Positions 1-11,570 of a stretch of DNA of 64,000 nucleotides are shown in pieces. Source of the stretch: Mikania micrantha (taxonomy: Eukaryota > Streptophyta > Magnoliopsida > Asterales > Asteraceae). The position numbers and the translations under genes were made by a program. The DNA lies in the NCBI GenBank assembly GCA_009363875.1, contig CM018683.1, positions 39,764,804 to 39,828,803 on the forward strand. The letters are read 5' to 3'. The notes beneath the pieces are model-generated. The model saw only the letters and a list, made by a program, of their open reading frames with translations, made no database searches and was not told where the DNA came from. Position 1 is the stretch's first letter, and each line of letters opens with the position of its first letter.

Positions 1-2544
1 GGTGATGGTGCAAGTGCTAGTATTATTGTGAGTACTGTTGCTGGTGATGTTATTACCACTACTGATGTTAGCCTAGTTGAGGTTGTTGGTGTGTCTGCTG
101 GTGCTGGTGTGAGTACCTCTATGGATGCTGATAAGGATGTAGATGTTGATTCACTATTGGAGCTAGATTTCATGGCTACTACTACCTCCATAGTGACTAC
201 TTCTCTTGATACGACAGGCACCACACCTGCTACTAATGAAAATGAGTTAGAGGACTCAAGTGATGGTGAAGGTGAAGCTGGTGCTGATAAAGCTGGTAGT
301 TCTGACTCAGAGGATACGCCAGATGATGAATTCGAAAGTGTATGGATCGGAGGGAGATTGATGAAGCGGAAGAGGAAGAGAACTGAAGCAGAGTTGGAGG
401 AGATTACAGATCCACTATTTATTCCTGGGTTTGATGTTTCACCTCCTCCACGTTCCTCTATTCCAGCTTCTGCAGCTGTTTCTGTGGCTGCCGTTCAGTC
501 TTCTTCTTCTGCTAGAAGAAGGAAGAGATCAAGGTTCCTCTTTCAGAGGAGGTCAGAACTGACGACAGTTGCTACATCTACTGTTATATCAGTAGCAGCT
601 GTCTCAGTTTCTTCACTGACCAGGTCAAGGGCTATTCCGACTCGTACTACTGTGGCCCCTCTGACCACCTCTTTGACCCAGGCTCCCATTTTCACTTCTG
701 CTTCTACTGGTCCCTCCATTACACGAGCTGACACGTTCATACCTACTGTTTTAGTTGTTGATCAGCTGAGCACACTGAACAGTATGGTACTTAAATTGAT
801 GGAGAGGAACATGGAGATGGAAAGGAAGAGCAGAGAACAGGATCTGGTTATCGCTCAACATACTTAGAGGATAACAGATCAGGATGCACTGTTGCTTCAA
901 GCTGCAGATCAGAGAGCAGATCTCAGAGCTCGTTCTGCTCAGCAAGAGGAGCAGTTGCTGAAATATATAAATGAGCACAACCAGCTGGCATTGACGGCCA
1001 CTGGTTTCAGTGAAAGGATTTTGTCTTTTGAGGCTGAGAATGCTCGTCTTGCAGAACAAATAGAAGATCTTAAAGATAGCACCCCCAAACTTGAGGGTTC
1101 TGCAACTATCTCTGATGATTCAGATTCTGAAAAAGAAAAGGAAGAGGAAGAAGAGGAAGAAGAGGAAGATAAGGAGAAAGTTGACTATGAAGATTCGGAT
1201 AAAGATGATGATCAGGACGGATCAGGAAGTGGGTCTTCTAGTTCATCAAGTTCTGATGATGATGATGATGATCAAGCCCCTTCTACATCTGAGATCCGGT
1301 CCAAAAAGGCAAATGACAAGAAGAAAAAGGCTCCTTCTCCATCTCCTCCCACACAGACTGTACTGAGGAAGTAGATGCTGTGCCTGTGAGACGTCAACTG
1401 GATGAGACTCTTACTATGATTCTTGACGCTCAAGGCATCATACAACACTCAGTTAGCTACGACAAGGAGGAGGGAGAGATTATACATTGCTTATCAAAGT
1501 AGCAAATAGCTGAGTTGTTCAGGTTAAACCCTGATGAGGTTATTGCTGATGATGCCTCAGTTCCTATTGTTAATGAGCCAACTCCAGAAACTTTCGACGA
1601 CATTGATGAGGTCATTCTGGAGGATATTACAGATGAGGAGTATCCAAAGTATACATCAGCTGAAGACGAACTGCCTACATTCACCGATCAGTTTGATCAA
1701 GCTACTGAAAAATCTACTAATCAGGTACCTGGAAGAACAAGTTGAAAGGAGTAAGTCTGAAGCTGATAATCTTAAACAAAGGAAAGAAGAATGGAAGTCT
1801 TATTGGGAGATCCTAAAGAAAGAAAGCACTGCAAAGATGCCAGCTACTCACAAAAAGGTCTACAGAACCAAAGGCTACAAAGCTGGAGGTCAGATACTGA
1901 GCTGGGCATACTTTCATGATTTGGAATGTTATGTAGTGAAGAGGGAAAGAGGGATAGATTACTTTAAGCATCCTCATGACTTCAAGAGGTTGCCGGGATT
2001 CGAAGTAAATCAGCTTGCACGTCTGAGGATGCTTTATAGTGATGACTCTGGGATGTCAGCATGGTTCTCCCGACAGCTGCAGTACGAGTACAGAAAGAGG
2101 TGGGTGAACTTCAGGCCTCAACAACCTGAAAGATATTACTTACCTGAGATAGATGGAGATACCCGGAAACATAAAGTTATCCTGCAGTGGCTTCCTCCTA
2201 AAGTTTTGAAGAAGATTCCGTTTAGGAAGATGCGACAAGACTTTATGGAGGGCTTCCGATGGTGGTATTATGATGGACGGACTGGAGAGGCAGTGATTGT
2301 TCTATGCAAGGATAAGAAGTCGAAGACAGTAATGATTTTTGACCCGATGTGGTTGAATAACTTGTCACACAATGATGTCAAAGCTTTATTTCAACACCAG
2401 ATATTTTTTGATGTACAAGACATGGAACAAGCACTTCAGTTCATGAGGGTGATTCGGATCTGCATAAGCTTAAAGATTCATGCTGGAGCAGATTGGAAAG
2501 CTATCTCTGACAAACTTGTGAAGAAAGACACTTCCAAAGACTGA
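1..2544 (+). pseudogene. ORF3 (so-called env-like ORF) of element S0, 5'-truncated and broken
   Basis: The reading is open from the window edge and closely matches the ORF3 of S2 (39798-43313) from its acidic middle to its C-terminus. Seen in order: Ser/Thr/Asp-rich low-complexity stretch, a basic patch near 360-400, a glutamine/arginine-rich coiled coil (about 760-1080), a Glu/Asp run (1130-1280), and a conserved C-terminal domain (1840-2540) with a YDGRT motif and a DPMW motif. Breaks: in-frame TAG at 865-867, a frameshift just before 1374, TAG at 1500-1502, a frameshift near 1700. After that it is open to the TGA at 2542-2544. A PPT and LTR follow at once, the normal place for ORF3 in these elements. 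Function is unknown; I see no signal peptide or membrane segment. The N-terminal domain lies left of the window. Confidence 0.8.
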
Positions 2545-2553
2545 ACTAGGTCC

Positions 2554-2562
2554 AAGGGGGAG
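2554..2562 (+). other. Polypurine tract of S0
   Basis: AAGGGGGAG lies ten bases after the ORF3 stop and two bases before the LTR start TGCTGATG. S2 has the same arrangement at 43323-43331. PPTs prime plus-strand DNA synthesis in LTR retroelements. Confidence 0.8.
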
Positions 2563-2564
2563 TT

Positions 2565-3153
2565 TGCTGATGCAGTTAATGTCCCTAGTTCAATTTGGTT
2601 TTAATCATCATGTAAAGTTTAAAGTTATATTAATGGAAGTTGTCTTTATAAATTGTTCTTAATGTTTAATATTGATTATATGAGTGTTTGAATTGATTAA
2701 TTAATATTTGAGTATGAGTATTACTCATTCGGGCGAATGACTCTAACGAATGAAGTCATTCGCTGAATGAGAATAGAGAATGACTATATTCAGCGAATGA
2801 GCCATTAGCCGAATGAGCTGCTTCGGCCACTCATTCGGCCGAATGACTACAGTCTATATATACTAGTTCAAATCATTGCAAACCTAATTTTCCCGAGTCC
2901 TCATTCTTCCCAGTGCACTCTAGTGTCAAACCCTTGAAGTTTTGAGCGATTCTTACTGTCCAACTTCGATTCTCAACCCGTGGTGATCGATTCTCACTCA
3001 CACGTTCATTCTACTCTCTCGATTCACCACGGTTGCTGTTGATTTTGATTGGAAAACCCTAGAATAGGATTCCTCGCTATTCTAGAGGTTGTCAAGCAGA
3101 TTTCCCTTGGAACCGGGTTGTTTCCGAGCTCCAAAGAGGTCCTACAACCTACA
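2565..3153 (+). repeat. LTR of S0 (589 bp), S2-related family, with internal sequence on both sides
   Basis: It starts TGCTGATG after a PPT and ends CCTACA two bases before a PBS. Order and wording follow the S2 LTR (shared blocks around the CCCTAGTTC start, the CATTCGGCCGAATG palindromes, the TATA box and the GAGCTCCAAA near the end) but with clear divergence. A TATA-like TATATATA is at 2855-2862. The LTR follows ORF3 plus PPT, like a 3' LTR, yet it precedes PBS plus leader, like a 5' LTR. It is therefore shared by two internal regions. No TSD can be assigned. Confidence 0.8.
2855..2862 (+). promoter_or_regulatory. TATA box of the S0 LTR
   Basis: TATATATA sits just after the palindrome cluster of the LTR, as in S1 and S2. 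It is the likely core promoter of the element. Confidence 0.55.
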
Positions 3154-3155
3154 AT

Positions 3156-3167
3156 TGGTATCAGAGC
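3156..3167 (+). other. Primer-binding site (initiator Met-tRNA type)
   Basis: TGGTATCAGAGC, a 12-base match to the complement of the plant initiator Met-tRNA 3' end, two bases after the LTR. Its presence right of an LTR that also ends an ORF3 shows a head-to-tail arrangement. Confidence 0.85.
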
Positions 3168-3690
3168 GAGGTTACCACTAGAAAGGTCTAACAACCGATC
3201 TAGTACACCAAGCTCTTGATTTTGGACGTTAAACTTAGTCTCTGTTTGCTTCGATTGGTCTCGATTTTCGGTGGGTTTTTGCAAAATTGGTTCTTGCAAT
3301 GTCTTAGTCGCTCCCCTTAGGTCCTTACGTTCAAAATTTGGTGACCTAATTCGAGCTAAAACTCATTTTTGCAAATTTCCCGTTTTCACCATCAGTTTAG
3401 GCGAATGGCCCCCCATTCGCCGAATGGACCTTTTCGCTGGAGACATTCGCCGAATGGACCTTTTCGCCAACTCATTCGCCGAATGACTCTATTCGACAGA
3501 TTCATTCGTTCGGCCTTTGAACTCATTCGTCAATCCTCATTCGGGTATGCTGTTCATTCGGGTATGTTCATTCGTATGAAGAAGTTCCTCATTCGCACAA
3601 GTGATTCATTCTGGAGCTTCATTCATACAAGGTGCTGTATCGAGACAGTTGTTGAGAAAAATCAAGTTTCTAATGAGATTTTTCTATAAC
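3168..3690 (+). repeat. Leader of a second S0-type element with CATTCG palindrome cluster
   Basis: This untranslated leader follows the PBS. Between about 3400 and 3625 the string ATTCG (or its complement CGAAT) recurs more than ten times, often as CATTCGCCGAATGG. The S2 leader (29700-29975) has the same motif in the same place. No gag follows: at about 3690 the sequence changes to unrelated DNA, so this copy lost its coding part. Confidence 0.65.
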
Positions 3691-4286
3691 CACATTGTTC
3701 AAAAAAAAATTGGGTTTGCTTGATATGGTCTGATCTGACGATATTCTCAATACGGAAAGTCGTTTTGCTTACTATCATCTTCTCGCATTTGGTAATGATT
3801 GAAGGAACTTGACAGTCAAGACCGGTCCGAAAAGAGTTGCTCTCAGTACGATCCTACGACCTAAAGGGACTTCATTATCAACTAGTAAATGAAGAAAGGA
3901 AAACAACTTTCATATCTTCTACACTTCAGTGGATCTTTATCAAGTTGTTCTTAACGCATACTCTTTGATTTGATAAGTGTATCAAGACCGGTACTTTGTT
4001 TATGGACAGTTGAAGACGACTTCTTATTATATGTCGTACAAGAAGTGCAATGCTAGAAGAGCTGTGCTAGAAGAACTGAGCTTCAATGTCAATCGGATAT
4101 TCTTAATAAAAGGAGAAGTCTACAGCTGGAAGTATCAGGGAATCAGATTTGTTACCACTGTTCAGGTTAAAGAGTTCATAACCAGAAGACATCAGTCAGG
4201 GGGGCATCTGCAGGAAGGAACTGTTGAACTTATCATTTCAGATTGACTGAAGATACAAGTGATTCAGCAATTCGACAGCAACGTCC
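3691..4286 (+). other. 3' internal remnant of an unrelated Copia-like element
   Basis: The sequence has no resemblance to S1 or S2 interiors in this window. It ends in a PPT and an LTR of a different family (4298), so it is best read as the 3' end of another element's internal region joined to the S0-type leader. It holds one short open frame (3977-4246). No recognisable RNase H or integrase motif was found. Confidence 0.45.
3977..4246 (+). CDS. Short open frame of unknown function in the Copia-like tail
   Basis: An open frame of 89 codons, bounded upstream by a stop at 3974-3976. The first ATG is at 4031, so at most about 71 residues would start with Met. Composition is ordinary and basic (several Lys/Arg and aromatic residues), with no motif I recognise, no signal peptide and no membrane segment. 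It ends 40 bases before the PPT, so it could be the remains of the C-terminus of a retroelement polyprotein or chance. I do not claim a function. Confidence 0.2.
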   Translation: MYQDRYFVYGQLKTTSYYMSYKKCNARRAVLEELSFNVNRIFLIKGEVYSWKYQGIRFVTTVQVKEFITRRHQSGGHLQEGTVELIISD

Positions 4287-4295
4287 AAGGGGGAG
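4287..4295 (+). other. Polypurine tract before the 4298 LTR
   Basis: AAGGGGGAG, two bases before TGTTGGTG, the start of an LTR. Confidence 0.7.
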
Positions 4296-4297
4296 TA

Positions 4298-4702
4298 TGT
4301 TGGTGCATATTTTGGGTGTCCGCTGCTGTTCGAATAGATTAGATTTGTATTTGCTTATTTTTAATCACTTGTATGTGTTTGTATGTTGTTAAACTGGAAA
4401 ATGAGTCGTTCGCAGGAGCATCTGTGAATGGATATTATGTAAAGGGGTTCATTCGGCGAATGAGTGGCCGAATGGCTCCATTCGGCCGAATGGGTCACAG
4501 CCCTTATAAATACCAGTTTTCCAGATTTTAGGGTTTAAGGTTTTTGTGTGTGTTCTTGGGTTTGAGCACGAGAGGGGGAGAGATCATGCTCGATCTCTCC
4601 CCGGCAACACTATGTTCTTTTATGATGTGGATTCAATCATGTAATCATTCGATTCTATCAATACATCATATGATTTTGTTCAACATCTTCATGTACGTCG
4701 TG
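4298..4702 (+). repeat. Copia-like LTR, 3' end uncertain or truncated
   Basis: It begins TGTTGGTGCATA after a PPT. It carries a CATTCGGCGAATG-type palindrome cluster at 4449-4495, then a TATA box TATAAATA at 4505-4512, then a transcribed-looking region with a GGGGGAGAGATC / GATCTCTCCCC hairpin around 4572-4602. The end is not certain: a CAACA end is possible at 4685, and reverse Gypsy sequence starts at about 4703. No partner LTR is in the window. Confidence 0.6.
4505..4512 (+). promoter_or_regulatory. TATA box of the 4298 LTR
   Basis: TATAAATA just downstream of the palindrome cluster, the same relative place as in S0, S1 and S2. Confidence 0.5.
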
Positions 4703-7700
4703 TGTCAAAACCCTAACCTTCCGTCCAAAGTGAAATCGCCGGTCCTATCACGTCTTTACAATAAGTAAACATTTAAATAAAATCTAAGACCTAATGATTG
4801 GGCCTTGGTCATACTCGATTAGACTAGTCTAGCAATCAAGGTTCTTAGTAGTTGAGGAAATCTGTAAATATCATCAAACATGCGACCTATAATCAATCAG
4901 TCTAGCTAGGACATTTTTTGATGTATAGGATTTTATAGTTCGTCTAGATCGTCCATGTTCGTTCTTGTTCGTATAGATCGTTAGTTCTTTGGCACATGCT
5001 ATCTTTGAATATTTCCCAGACATTCCTCTGAAAATAGATCGTTGTATATAGTTCTTTGAAATAGATCTTTAGTTCTTTGAAATCACACCATTGAAAATAG
5101 CTCTTTGTTTTAGATCCTTAGTTATTTGAAAACACACCACTGAAAATGGTTCTTTGTTTTAGATTGTTAGTTCTTTGAAAACACACCACTGAAAATAGTT
5201 CTTTGTTTTGAAACAGTTATATATTATTGATAAATAAACAACCCAGTTTGAAAACCTGCAAATAGTTTACCTAGAAAAAATCTAGGCTAATAGTTATAAA
5301 CGTAGAACATATATGAAGTAAAAGCATTTAAGTAAATATAATCCTAGGAAACTAATTTACGCATGCTTCTCAGCCTCGCGTTTGTAAAACAAAAATTTTT
5401 AGAAAAAGGGCAATGAACTCACCTGTGTTGCTGTGCAAATGAACCACAAAAGATATGCGCGCTCGTTGATTGTCGACTATGTATCTTTAGCACCTGAGTT
5501 GACTCATTACTATTCGAATACTATAAGTATTTGAAGTTGACGTATATAGGGTTTCGGTCTCGGTGTGCAACTATGTGTCATATACACTTCTAGTGTGTTA
5601 CTAAGATTTTCTTTAATTATTCTCTGTTACATACCCTTTATGAACCCTTATCCCTTAGTTAATCACAATTAAACCCTATAGGTTTATACTAATAACAATA
5701 CATGATCTTTTAAATAAACTATCGTTTATAATGTCCTCTTTAAATTGCAAATATTAAACTTATAAATCACTTAAACTAGTTTGAAACATTTTAATAAGAT
5801 AATATTTAAGTCATTTTATTTTATTAAAAACATAAGTTATTTTTATGAAAAATACAAGTTAAACGTGTTAGAACTTGATTTAACCAAATTTTGATCAATT
5901 CCAAGTCCTTTGATAGTTCTTTGTTGCCCAACTTGATTCTTGTTCTTTCTTGAGATTGACTATCAACTAATTTATTCATTTGAACACTTAATTGATGGTC
6001 AATCTTGATGAAAAACTTTAAGTATTGGATGTTGACATCCTAATGTCAATGTCCCATACTTAGTCATTTCTCTTGAATTCCCATAGTTCTCATCTCGTTC
6101 TTTAATTATTTGAAATCCCATAGCTACTTATCATGTCGTTAACTCGATGCGGATTACTAAGTAAACTTAATTTATTAGTTTAGAAGTTCACAAGTTAATA
6201 TCGATGGCCTTAGTATTTGGTTAGCACTTAGTTAACCCACTTATACCCTCGTCGATATTAACATCTTAATCCATTGTCATTCTTGACAAAACCCAAGTGT
6301 TTTAATCCCGCTTGATTGTTAAAACATATGTTATGGATCAAAAGAGTTTAGAAAGTCTTTGTGTTAGTAAAATCTTAATATCCATGGTTCTAAAAATCGG
6401 TTAACACCCAATCACCTAACTTAAACAAAGGTAACAAAAACCTAAACCACCATAGTTGAATGTTCATATAGTTATTTTTGTTTGAAATTATGCATAAACA
6501 CATACTTCATAGCTGGTAGCTTGCAAAACATGTCAAAACCTAAGATTTCTTAAACTAACTAAAAATCTAGAAATTGGCAGTAAGCGACTTCTACAGGTCA
6601 TAACTTGATCATAGAAACTCCAAATCGAGCAAACTAAAGCTTCATGATAAAGTTTGGGATGTTATATTTCTATCCATTATTTATAAGCTTTCTAATTCAT
6701 CCAAAGGAGGCTCCAAAGAGCTCGTATAAAATCAGTGTTCCATTCAGTACCTTCTGACTTAGGACACTGTTTTGAACCATTTAAAGTCCGAACCAATGAA
6801 ACTTGTCTGGATTAAAGTTGTTCCTAACATATTGAACTAGTATGCTGGAAAGTTTCGTGAGTTAAATTAAACGTTTGCTATGTTAAAAATACAAAGGAAC
6901 TGGCTGGGCAGAATCTGCCTATACCATCAGTTCGATGAGGCCAAGTAACCCGGCCCCTAGGCCATCGATTCTAATCCCTGTCCAGTTCCAGCCCTTTCAA
7001 AACCTTAATCCAACATGTCCCTCAAGTTCCTACACTAGTTTTGTGCACAAACTAAGGGTTTGAAGGGTCAAAAACAACTGCAAAGTGCAGGTCATTCGCA
7101 ATAGTACCAACAACAAAAATATATGTTCATTTGTGCTCATTCTTACCTCAAATTCGATGTTCTAGCCACCCAATATTCAATATAAGTTTTTCCTTAGCTC
7201 CCCAAGTTGATTTAGTGCAGGTCCTAAAGGTTTAAAAGTCGAAAATTAGCTGCAAAGTTCAGTGAGTTCGAAGAAGATGATGAATAGTGATTGTTACTGA
7301 AAATCAGTGATTTCTCACTCGATTTTACCTCGTTTTCGGCGATTCAAAGCTCTATTTCTTCGTCTCTTCACGATCAATGTGTTTCTACGGTCGTTTGGAC
7401 CCCAAAATCGCTCAATTTGGTGCAGTTTTGAGAAAGTTATTGGTTTTTTAGTGAGAGAAGGTGGATGAGAGAGAGAGCTACGAGTTTGGAGAGAGAGAGA
7501 ATGATTTTTGTGAAGGTTAAATGGTATTAATGTCTTTTTATGGTTTTTAAACATTCGGGTACGTCCGGATTCGTTCGGTTCCGCTCGGTTTCGCGCGAAC
7601 GCGTCGGTTTTGGTTTTTCTCGTAACGAAACATTACGATCCTTAAAATAAAGTTTTCTAAATTATTTTAGGTGGTAATTCCTAATAATTTAACTGTATAT

Positions 7701-8191
7701 CTTTCATTTATTTTTAGCATTTCAAAAACGTTTAATTTTACGATTGAATTGAATTATATGGTTTTCGCGCGTATTCGTTCGGATCGTCACCCGTACAAAT
7801 ACGACGACAACTATACTTTTCGATTTAATTTTAAAATTATTGGACATCGTTCAGAACATTAAACTTACAGATATACTCGTGCGAATCGTCACTCACACGA
7901 ATACTCCATCAGTTTAATATTCACATAATGACGTCCGTTATTGTTTTGTTCTGTACAACCTCACATACATTTATACATAATAAATCCTAACTACAATTCA
8001 CAGAACAGTTCTGTGTTGTCAGATGTGATTCTGACTGTAAAACCATGGATTTGCAACATGTTTCTGAGATAAATGCGAAATTGATTCATATTGAACATCA
8101 ATGATAATAATACCCATGTAATATACATAGTTCGTACCAGATCTGCTGTACAAGTCACTGTTCCGGCTACGGTTCCGGCACTGATGTTACA
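4703..8191 (-). repeat. Reverse Gypsy LTR, type T1 (about 3.5 kb)
   Basis: Read on the minus strand it starts TGTAACATCAGTGCCGG at 8191, the same start as the G2 right LTR (55035). It follows that LTR block by block: two GTGACGAT motifs (near 7785 and 7885), a CGAGGTAAAATC donor-like site (7321-7332), an ACGAGCGCGCAT block (near 5460) and a GCATGCGTAAA block (near 5355). It ends ...TTTTGACA at 4703, like the GTGTGACA end of G2. Divergence from G2 is large. There is no matching 5-bp duplication at its two ends. It holds no gene; short open frames inside (for example 7315-7554) are LTR sequence. Confidence 0.65.
5065..5216. repeat. Tandem repeat, about 57 bp, 2.5-3 copies
   Basis: The block containing CACACCA, TGAAAAT and TTCTTTGTTTTAGAT recurs about three times with few changes inside the T1 LTR. 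G2 does not show it at the matching place, so it seems to be a private expansion. Confidence 0.6.
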
Positions 8192-9007
8192 CTTTCTGAT
8201 CCTAATGAGACCCTTCTAAGGTGACACTTTCAATAATGCTTTATCACCCACTTGGAATTCAATAGATCTTCTCCTCTTGTCAAAATAATCTTTTTGTCTA
8301 TCTTGTGGTGCCTTCATTCTTGACTTAATTTGTTCCAGCTTTTGATTTGTAAAATTCACCACATTCAAATCCCCTAGCTCCCTTTGATCCCCATTACCCC
8401 AGCACACCGGGGTTCTACATTTACGACCATATAACATTTCATAAGGGGCATGCCTATAGTTGAGTGATAACTATTATTGTAGAAGAATTCTACTAATGGC
8501 AAATGTTTATCCCAACTCCCACCAAAATCCATAGCACAAGCTTTGAGCATATCTTCCATCGTTTGTATTGTTCTTTCACTTTGGCCATCGGTCTAAGGAT
8601 GATAAGCATGTTTTCAAAAGGAGTTTTGTCCCCATCTATTCATGGAATTTCTTCCAAAACAGTGAAGTGAATATGGAATCTATATCTGGCACGATTGATA
8701 TTGTTACTCCATGTCTAGCAACCACCTCTTTAACAAATATTTGAGACAATCTTTTCGAGTTATAGGATTCCTTAATGGGTATGAAAAGAGCACTTTTTGT
8801 TAACATATCTACTACTACCCATATTGTATCGAATCCTTGAACTATCTTTGGTAGTTTTGTGATAAAAGCCATTGTTATCTGTTCCCACTTTAATTCTGGT
8901 ATAGGTAAAGGCTGCATGTATCCATAGGGTCGTTGATGTTCAGCTTTCACTAGAGCACATGTGGAGCATTTATTCACATACTGCATAACATTAAATTTCA
9001 TCCCCGG
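8192..9007 (-). pseudogene. G1 integrase remnant, truncated before the chromodomain
   Basis: Minus-strand pieces (9001-8636, 8559-8374, 8437-8216) read as a Ty3/Gypsy integrase: a CxxC zinc-finger end followed by a KWEQ block, the DTIWVVVD block, an ARHGV block, YNNSYHSTIG and a C-terminal FQVGDKALLKVSP. It is dead. The residue expected to be the first catalytic Asp, in the motif read as TMxF, is Ala; frames are broken near 8600 and 8450; a stop follows KVSP. The frame ends abruptly at 8192, where the T1 LTR start is joined directly. The rest of the integrase C-terminus, any chromodomain and the PPT are missing. The G2 copy shows what is absent. Confidence 0.8.
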
Positions 9008-10645
9008 TTACCAATAGTCTTTCTTCAGATCTTGGTACATCTTTGTAGCTCCTTGATGAATTGAATATATGGTCTTGTGAGCTTCTTCCATCATCTTTTT
9101 CTTCACATTATCAAACCTGGGAATCCAGATCCTACCATAACGTGTTTTGATTCCCAATTCGTTTTCAGATAACTTATCACTTAATTCAAACATTCTCTCC
9201 TCCTTAACATTATCCTCTTTCAATTCTTCCCGTTGCACCTCTCTTATATGGTCCAAAAATGATGAAGTTATTGTCAAAGCATACGATTTCACATGGATAG
9301 ATTCACTTCCTTCTTTTCCACTTAAGGCATCTGCAACTATGTTAGCCTTATCAGGGTGGTACCTTATTTCACAATCATAATCCTTTATAAGTTCGAGCCA
9401 TCTTCTTTGCCTCATATTTAATTCCTTTCGCTCAAAGAAGTATTTTAAACTTTTGTGATCAGTATATATCATGCATTTTGACCCATACAGATAGTGACGC
9501 CATATCTTGAGTGCAAATACTACAGCTGCTAATTCTAAATCATGTGTCGGGTAATTAGCTTCATGGACTTTTAATTGCCGTGATGCATATGCAATCACCT
9601 TTCCTCTTTGCATTAGAACACATCCTAATCCCAAGTATGACGCATGTGAGTAGATTACCATGTCGTCCATTCCTTCTGGTAATCCCAGAATAGGAGCCTC
9701 AGTTAGTCTTTTCTTGAGCTCATCAAAAGCTAATTTCTGAGCATTACCCCGTTCAAATTTCACTTCCTTATTCGTTAACTTTGTTAGTGCTGATGCTATC
9801 TTTGAAAAGTCTTGAATAAATCTGTGATAATAACCAGCCAATCCCATGAAACTTCTTATGTTAGTGGGCGTCCTCGAAATCTTCCAGTTTGTCACTGCTT
9901 CAATCTTTGCCGGATCCACCTTAATGCCTTCCGCATTAACTACGTGCCCCATGAATTGTAATTCTTTTAACCAAAACTCACATTTAGAGAACTTTGCATA
10001 CAATTGCTCTCTTTTCAGAGTTTCTAAAACCCCCCTTAGGTGACAGGCATGATCCCCTTCATTCTTTGAATAAATTAATATGTCATCAATAAACACGATT
10101 ACTGACTTATCCAACATTGGTCTACAGACTCGATTCATCAACTCCATAAAGGCAGCAGGAGCGTTTCTTTGTCCAAACAACATTACCGGAAATTCAAAAT
10201 GACCGTACCTCGTACGGAAAGATGTCTTAGGAATATCCTCCTCCCTTACTTTTGATTGATGATATCTAGATCTCCAATCTATTTTTGAAAACCAACTTGC
10301 TCCTTGCAATTGGTCAAACAAATCATCAATTCTAGGTAAAGGGTATTTATTCTTTATGGTAAGCTTATTTAATTCCCTATAATCGATGCACATTCGCATG
10401 CTGCCATCCTTTTTCTTTACGAACAGAACTGGAGTACCCCAGGGTGAAATACTAGGTCGGATGAATCCGTTGTCAGTCAAGTCTTGTAATTTTCCATTTA
10501 ACTCTTTTGACTCTTTAGGGGCTAACCTATAAGGAGTCTTAGCAACTGGTTGTGCTCCTTGTACCAAATCTATTCTAAATTCTACCTCCCGATCAGGAGG
10601 TAATCCCTTGAGGTCTTTTGGAAACACCTCGGGATATTGACACAT
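9008..10645 (-). pseudogene. G1 reverse transcriptase-RNase H (Ty3/Gypsy) fragment
   Basis: A 545-codon open frame on the minus strand. In order: PEVFPKDL linker, RT fingers with FVKKKDGSMRMCIDYRELN, palm with the FIDDILIYSK catalytic Asp pair, connection, RNase H with an HDLELAAVVFALK block and TDHKSL, and the start of integrase (HQGATKMYQDLKKDYW). RT is needed for copying the element RNA and RNase H for removing it. Several residues that are nearly invariant in G2 are changed (the SKIDL and MPFGLTNAP blocks), so activity is unlikely although the frame is open. Upstream and downstream parts are broken, so this is a fragment of a dead polyprotein. Confidence 0.85.
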
Positions 10646-11570
10646 AATTGGAACATCACTTATATTTTTTTATGTGATGTCTGTATAAATTACATATGCC
10701 AAATAAGCACTACATCCATACATCATATATTTTTGAGCCTTTATTACATTAATTATTCTCAATCTATTTCTATCTCGTTCTCCTCTAATAATAATTCGTT
10801 GAGCATTTGGAACTTGCACTTGTGTCATCTTTTCTTTGCAAATTATTTGAGCATTGTTTTCTGATAACGAGTCCATTCCTATTACAACATCACATCCTCC
10901 CAAGATCATGGGGTGTAATTTGACTTTTAATTGATACTCATCTAAATTAATCGTACAATCTTCAATTATTTTTTATTATTCTTGAAGTTTTGCCAATAGC
11001 CGTTTCTACTTCGAAAGGTTGGGCCAATTCTATTTACGGTCTATTCAAAATTTTGCTAAATGTATGAGAAACAAAACTTTTTCTAGCACCAGAGTCAAAC
11101 AATATATTATCAGGTACTTGGCTTATTAAAAACGTACTCGTTACGACCACCTCATTTCTTTTGGCTTCTTCTCCTGTCATGGTGAATGCTCTTGCTTTTG
11201 CTCCATCAACTTTCTATGCATCATTCTTTCTGGTTTTGGGACAATCCACAATTCTATGCCTCGTGTCTCTGCAATTAAACACCCCACGGATTTATTCTCT
11301 ATACAGTTTGGGCAATATGACTTATCCTTTCGCATCTAAAACAAGTTAAGGTAGTTGGGTTACTCTCGCGACACTTACCCTTGTGAAGCTTATTACATAT
11401 TTTGCACCGACTCTTAAAATTTTCCTTGAACTTCTTCCTTGCATTGCCCTCCGTATTTTTAGAATCATCTCCCACTTAGGTTATCTTTCGTTTCTCCCCT
11501 GGTCCGTACCATTATCTCCATATTTCTCAATAAACAGTGTATGACTCACATCAACCGCCACTTAGAAGGT
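10646..11570 (-). pseudogene. G1 protease and zinc-knuckle remnant
   Basis: Between gag and RT on the minus strand. A retropepsin-like FDSGARKSF is readable near 11085-11110. A DVVIGMDSLSE block, the end of the protease domain, lies in the open piece 10909-10670. Near 11350-11420 cysteine-rich words resembling a CCHC knuckle can be read but in broken frame. Several stops and shifts interrupt it. Confidence 0.65.

Noticed and set aside
3156..3167. tRNA gene fragments at the TGGTATCAGAGC sites
   Set aside because: Only 11-13 bases complementary to the tRNA 3' end, each beside an LTR; they are primer-binding sites.
7315..7554. Basic 79-codon minus-strand frame
   Set aside because: Lies in the transcribed leader part of the T1 LTR; the matching part of the G2 LTR (55750-55930) has no equivalent frame.
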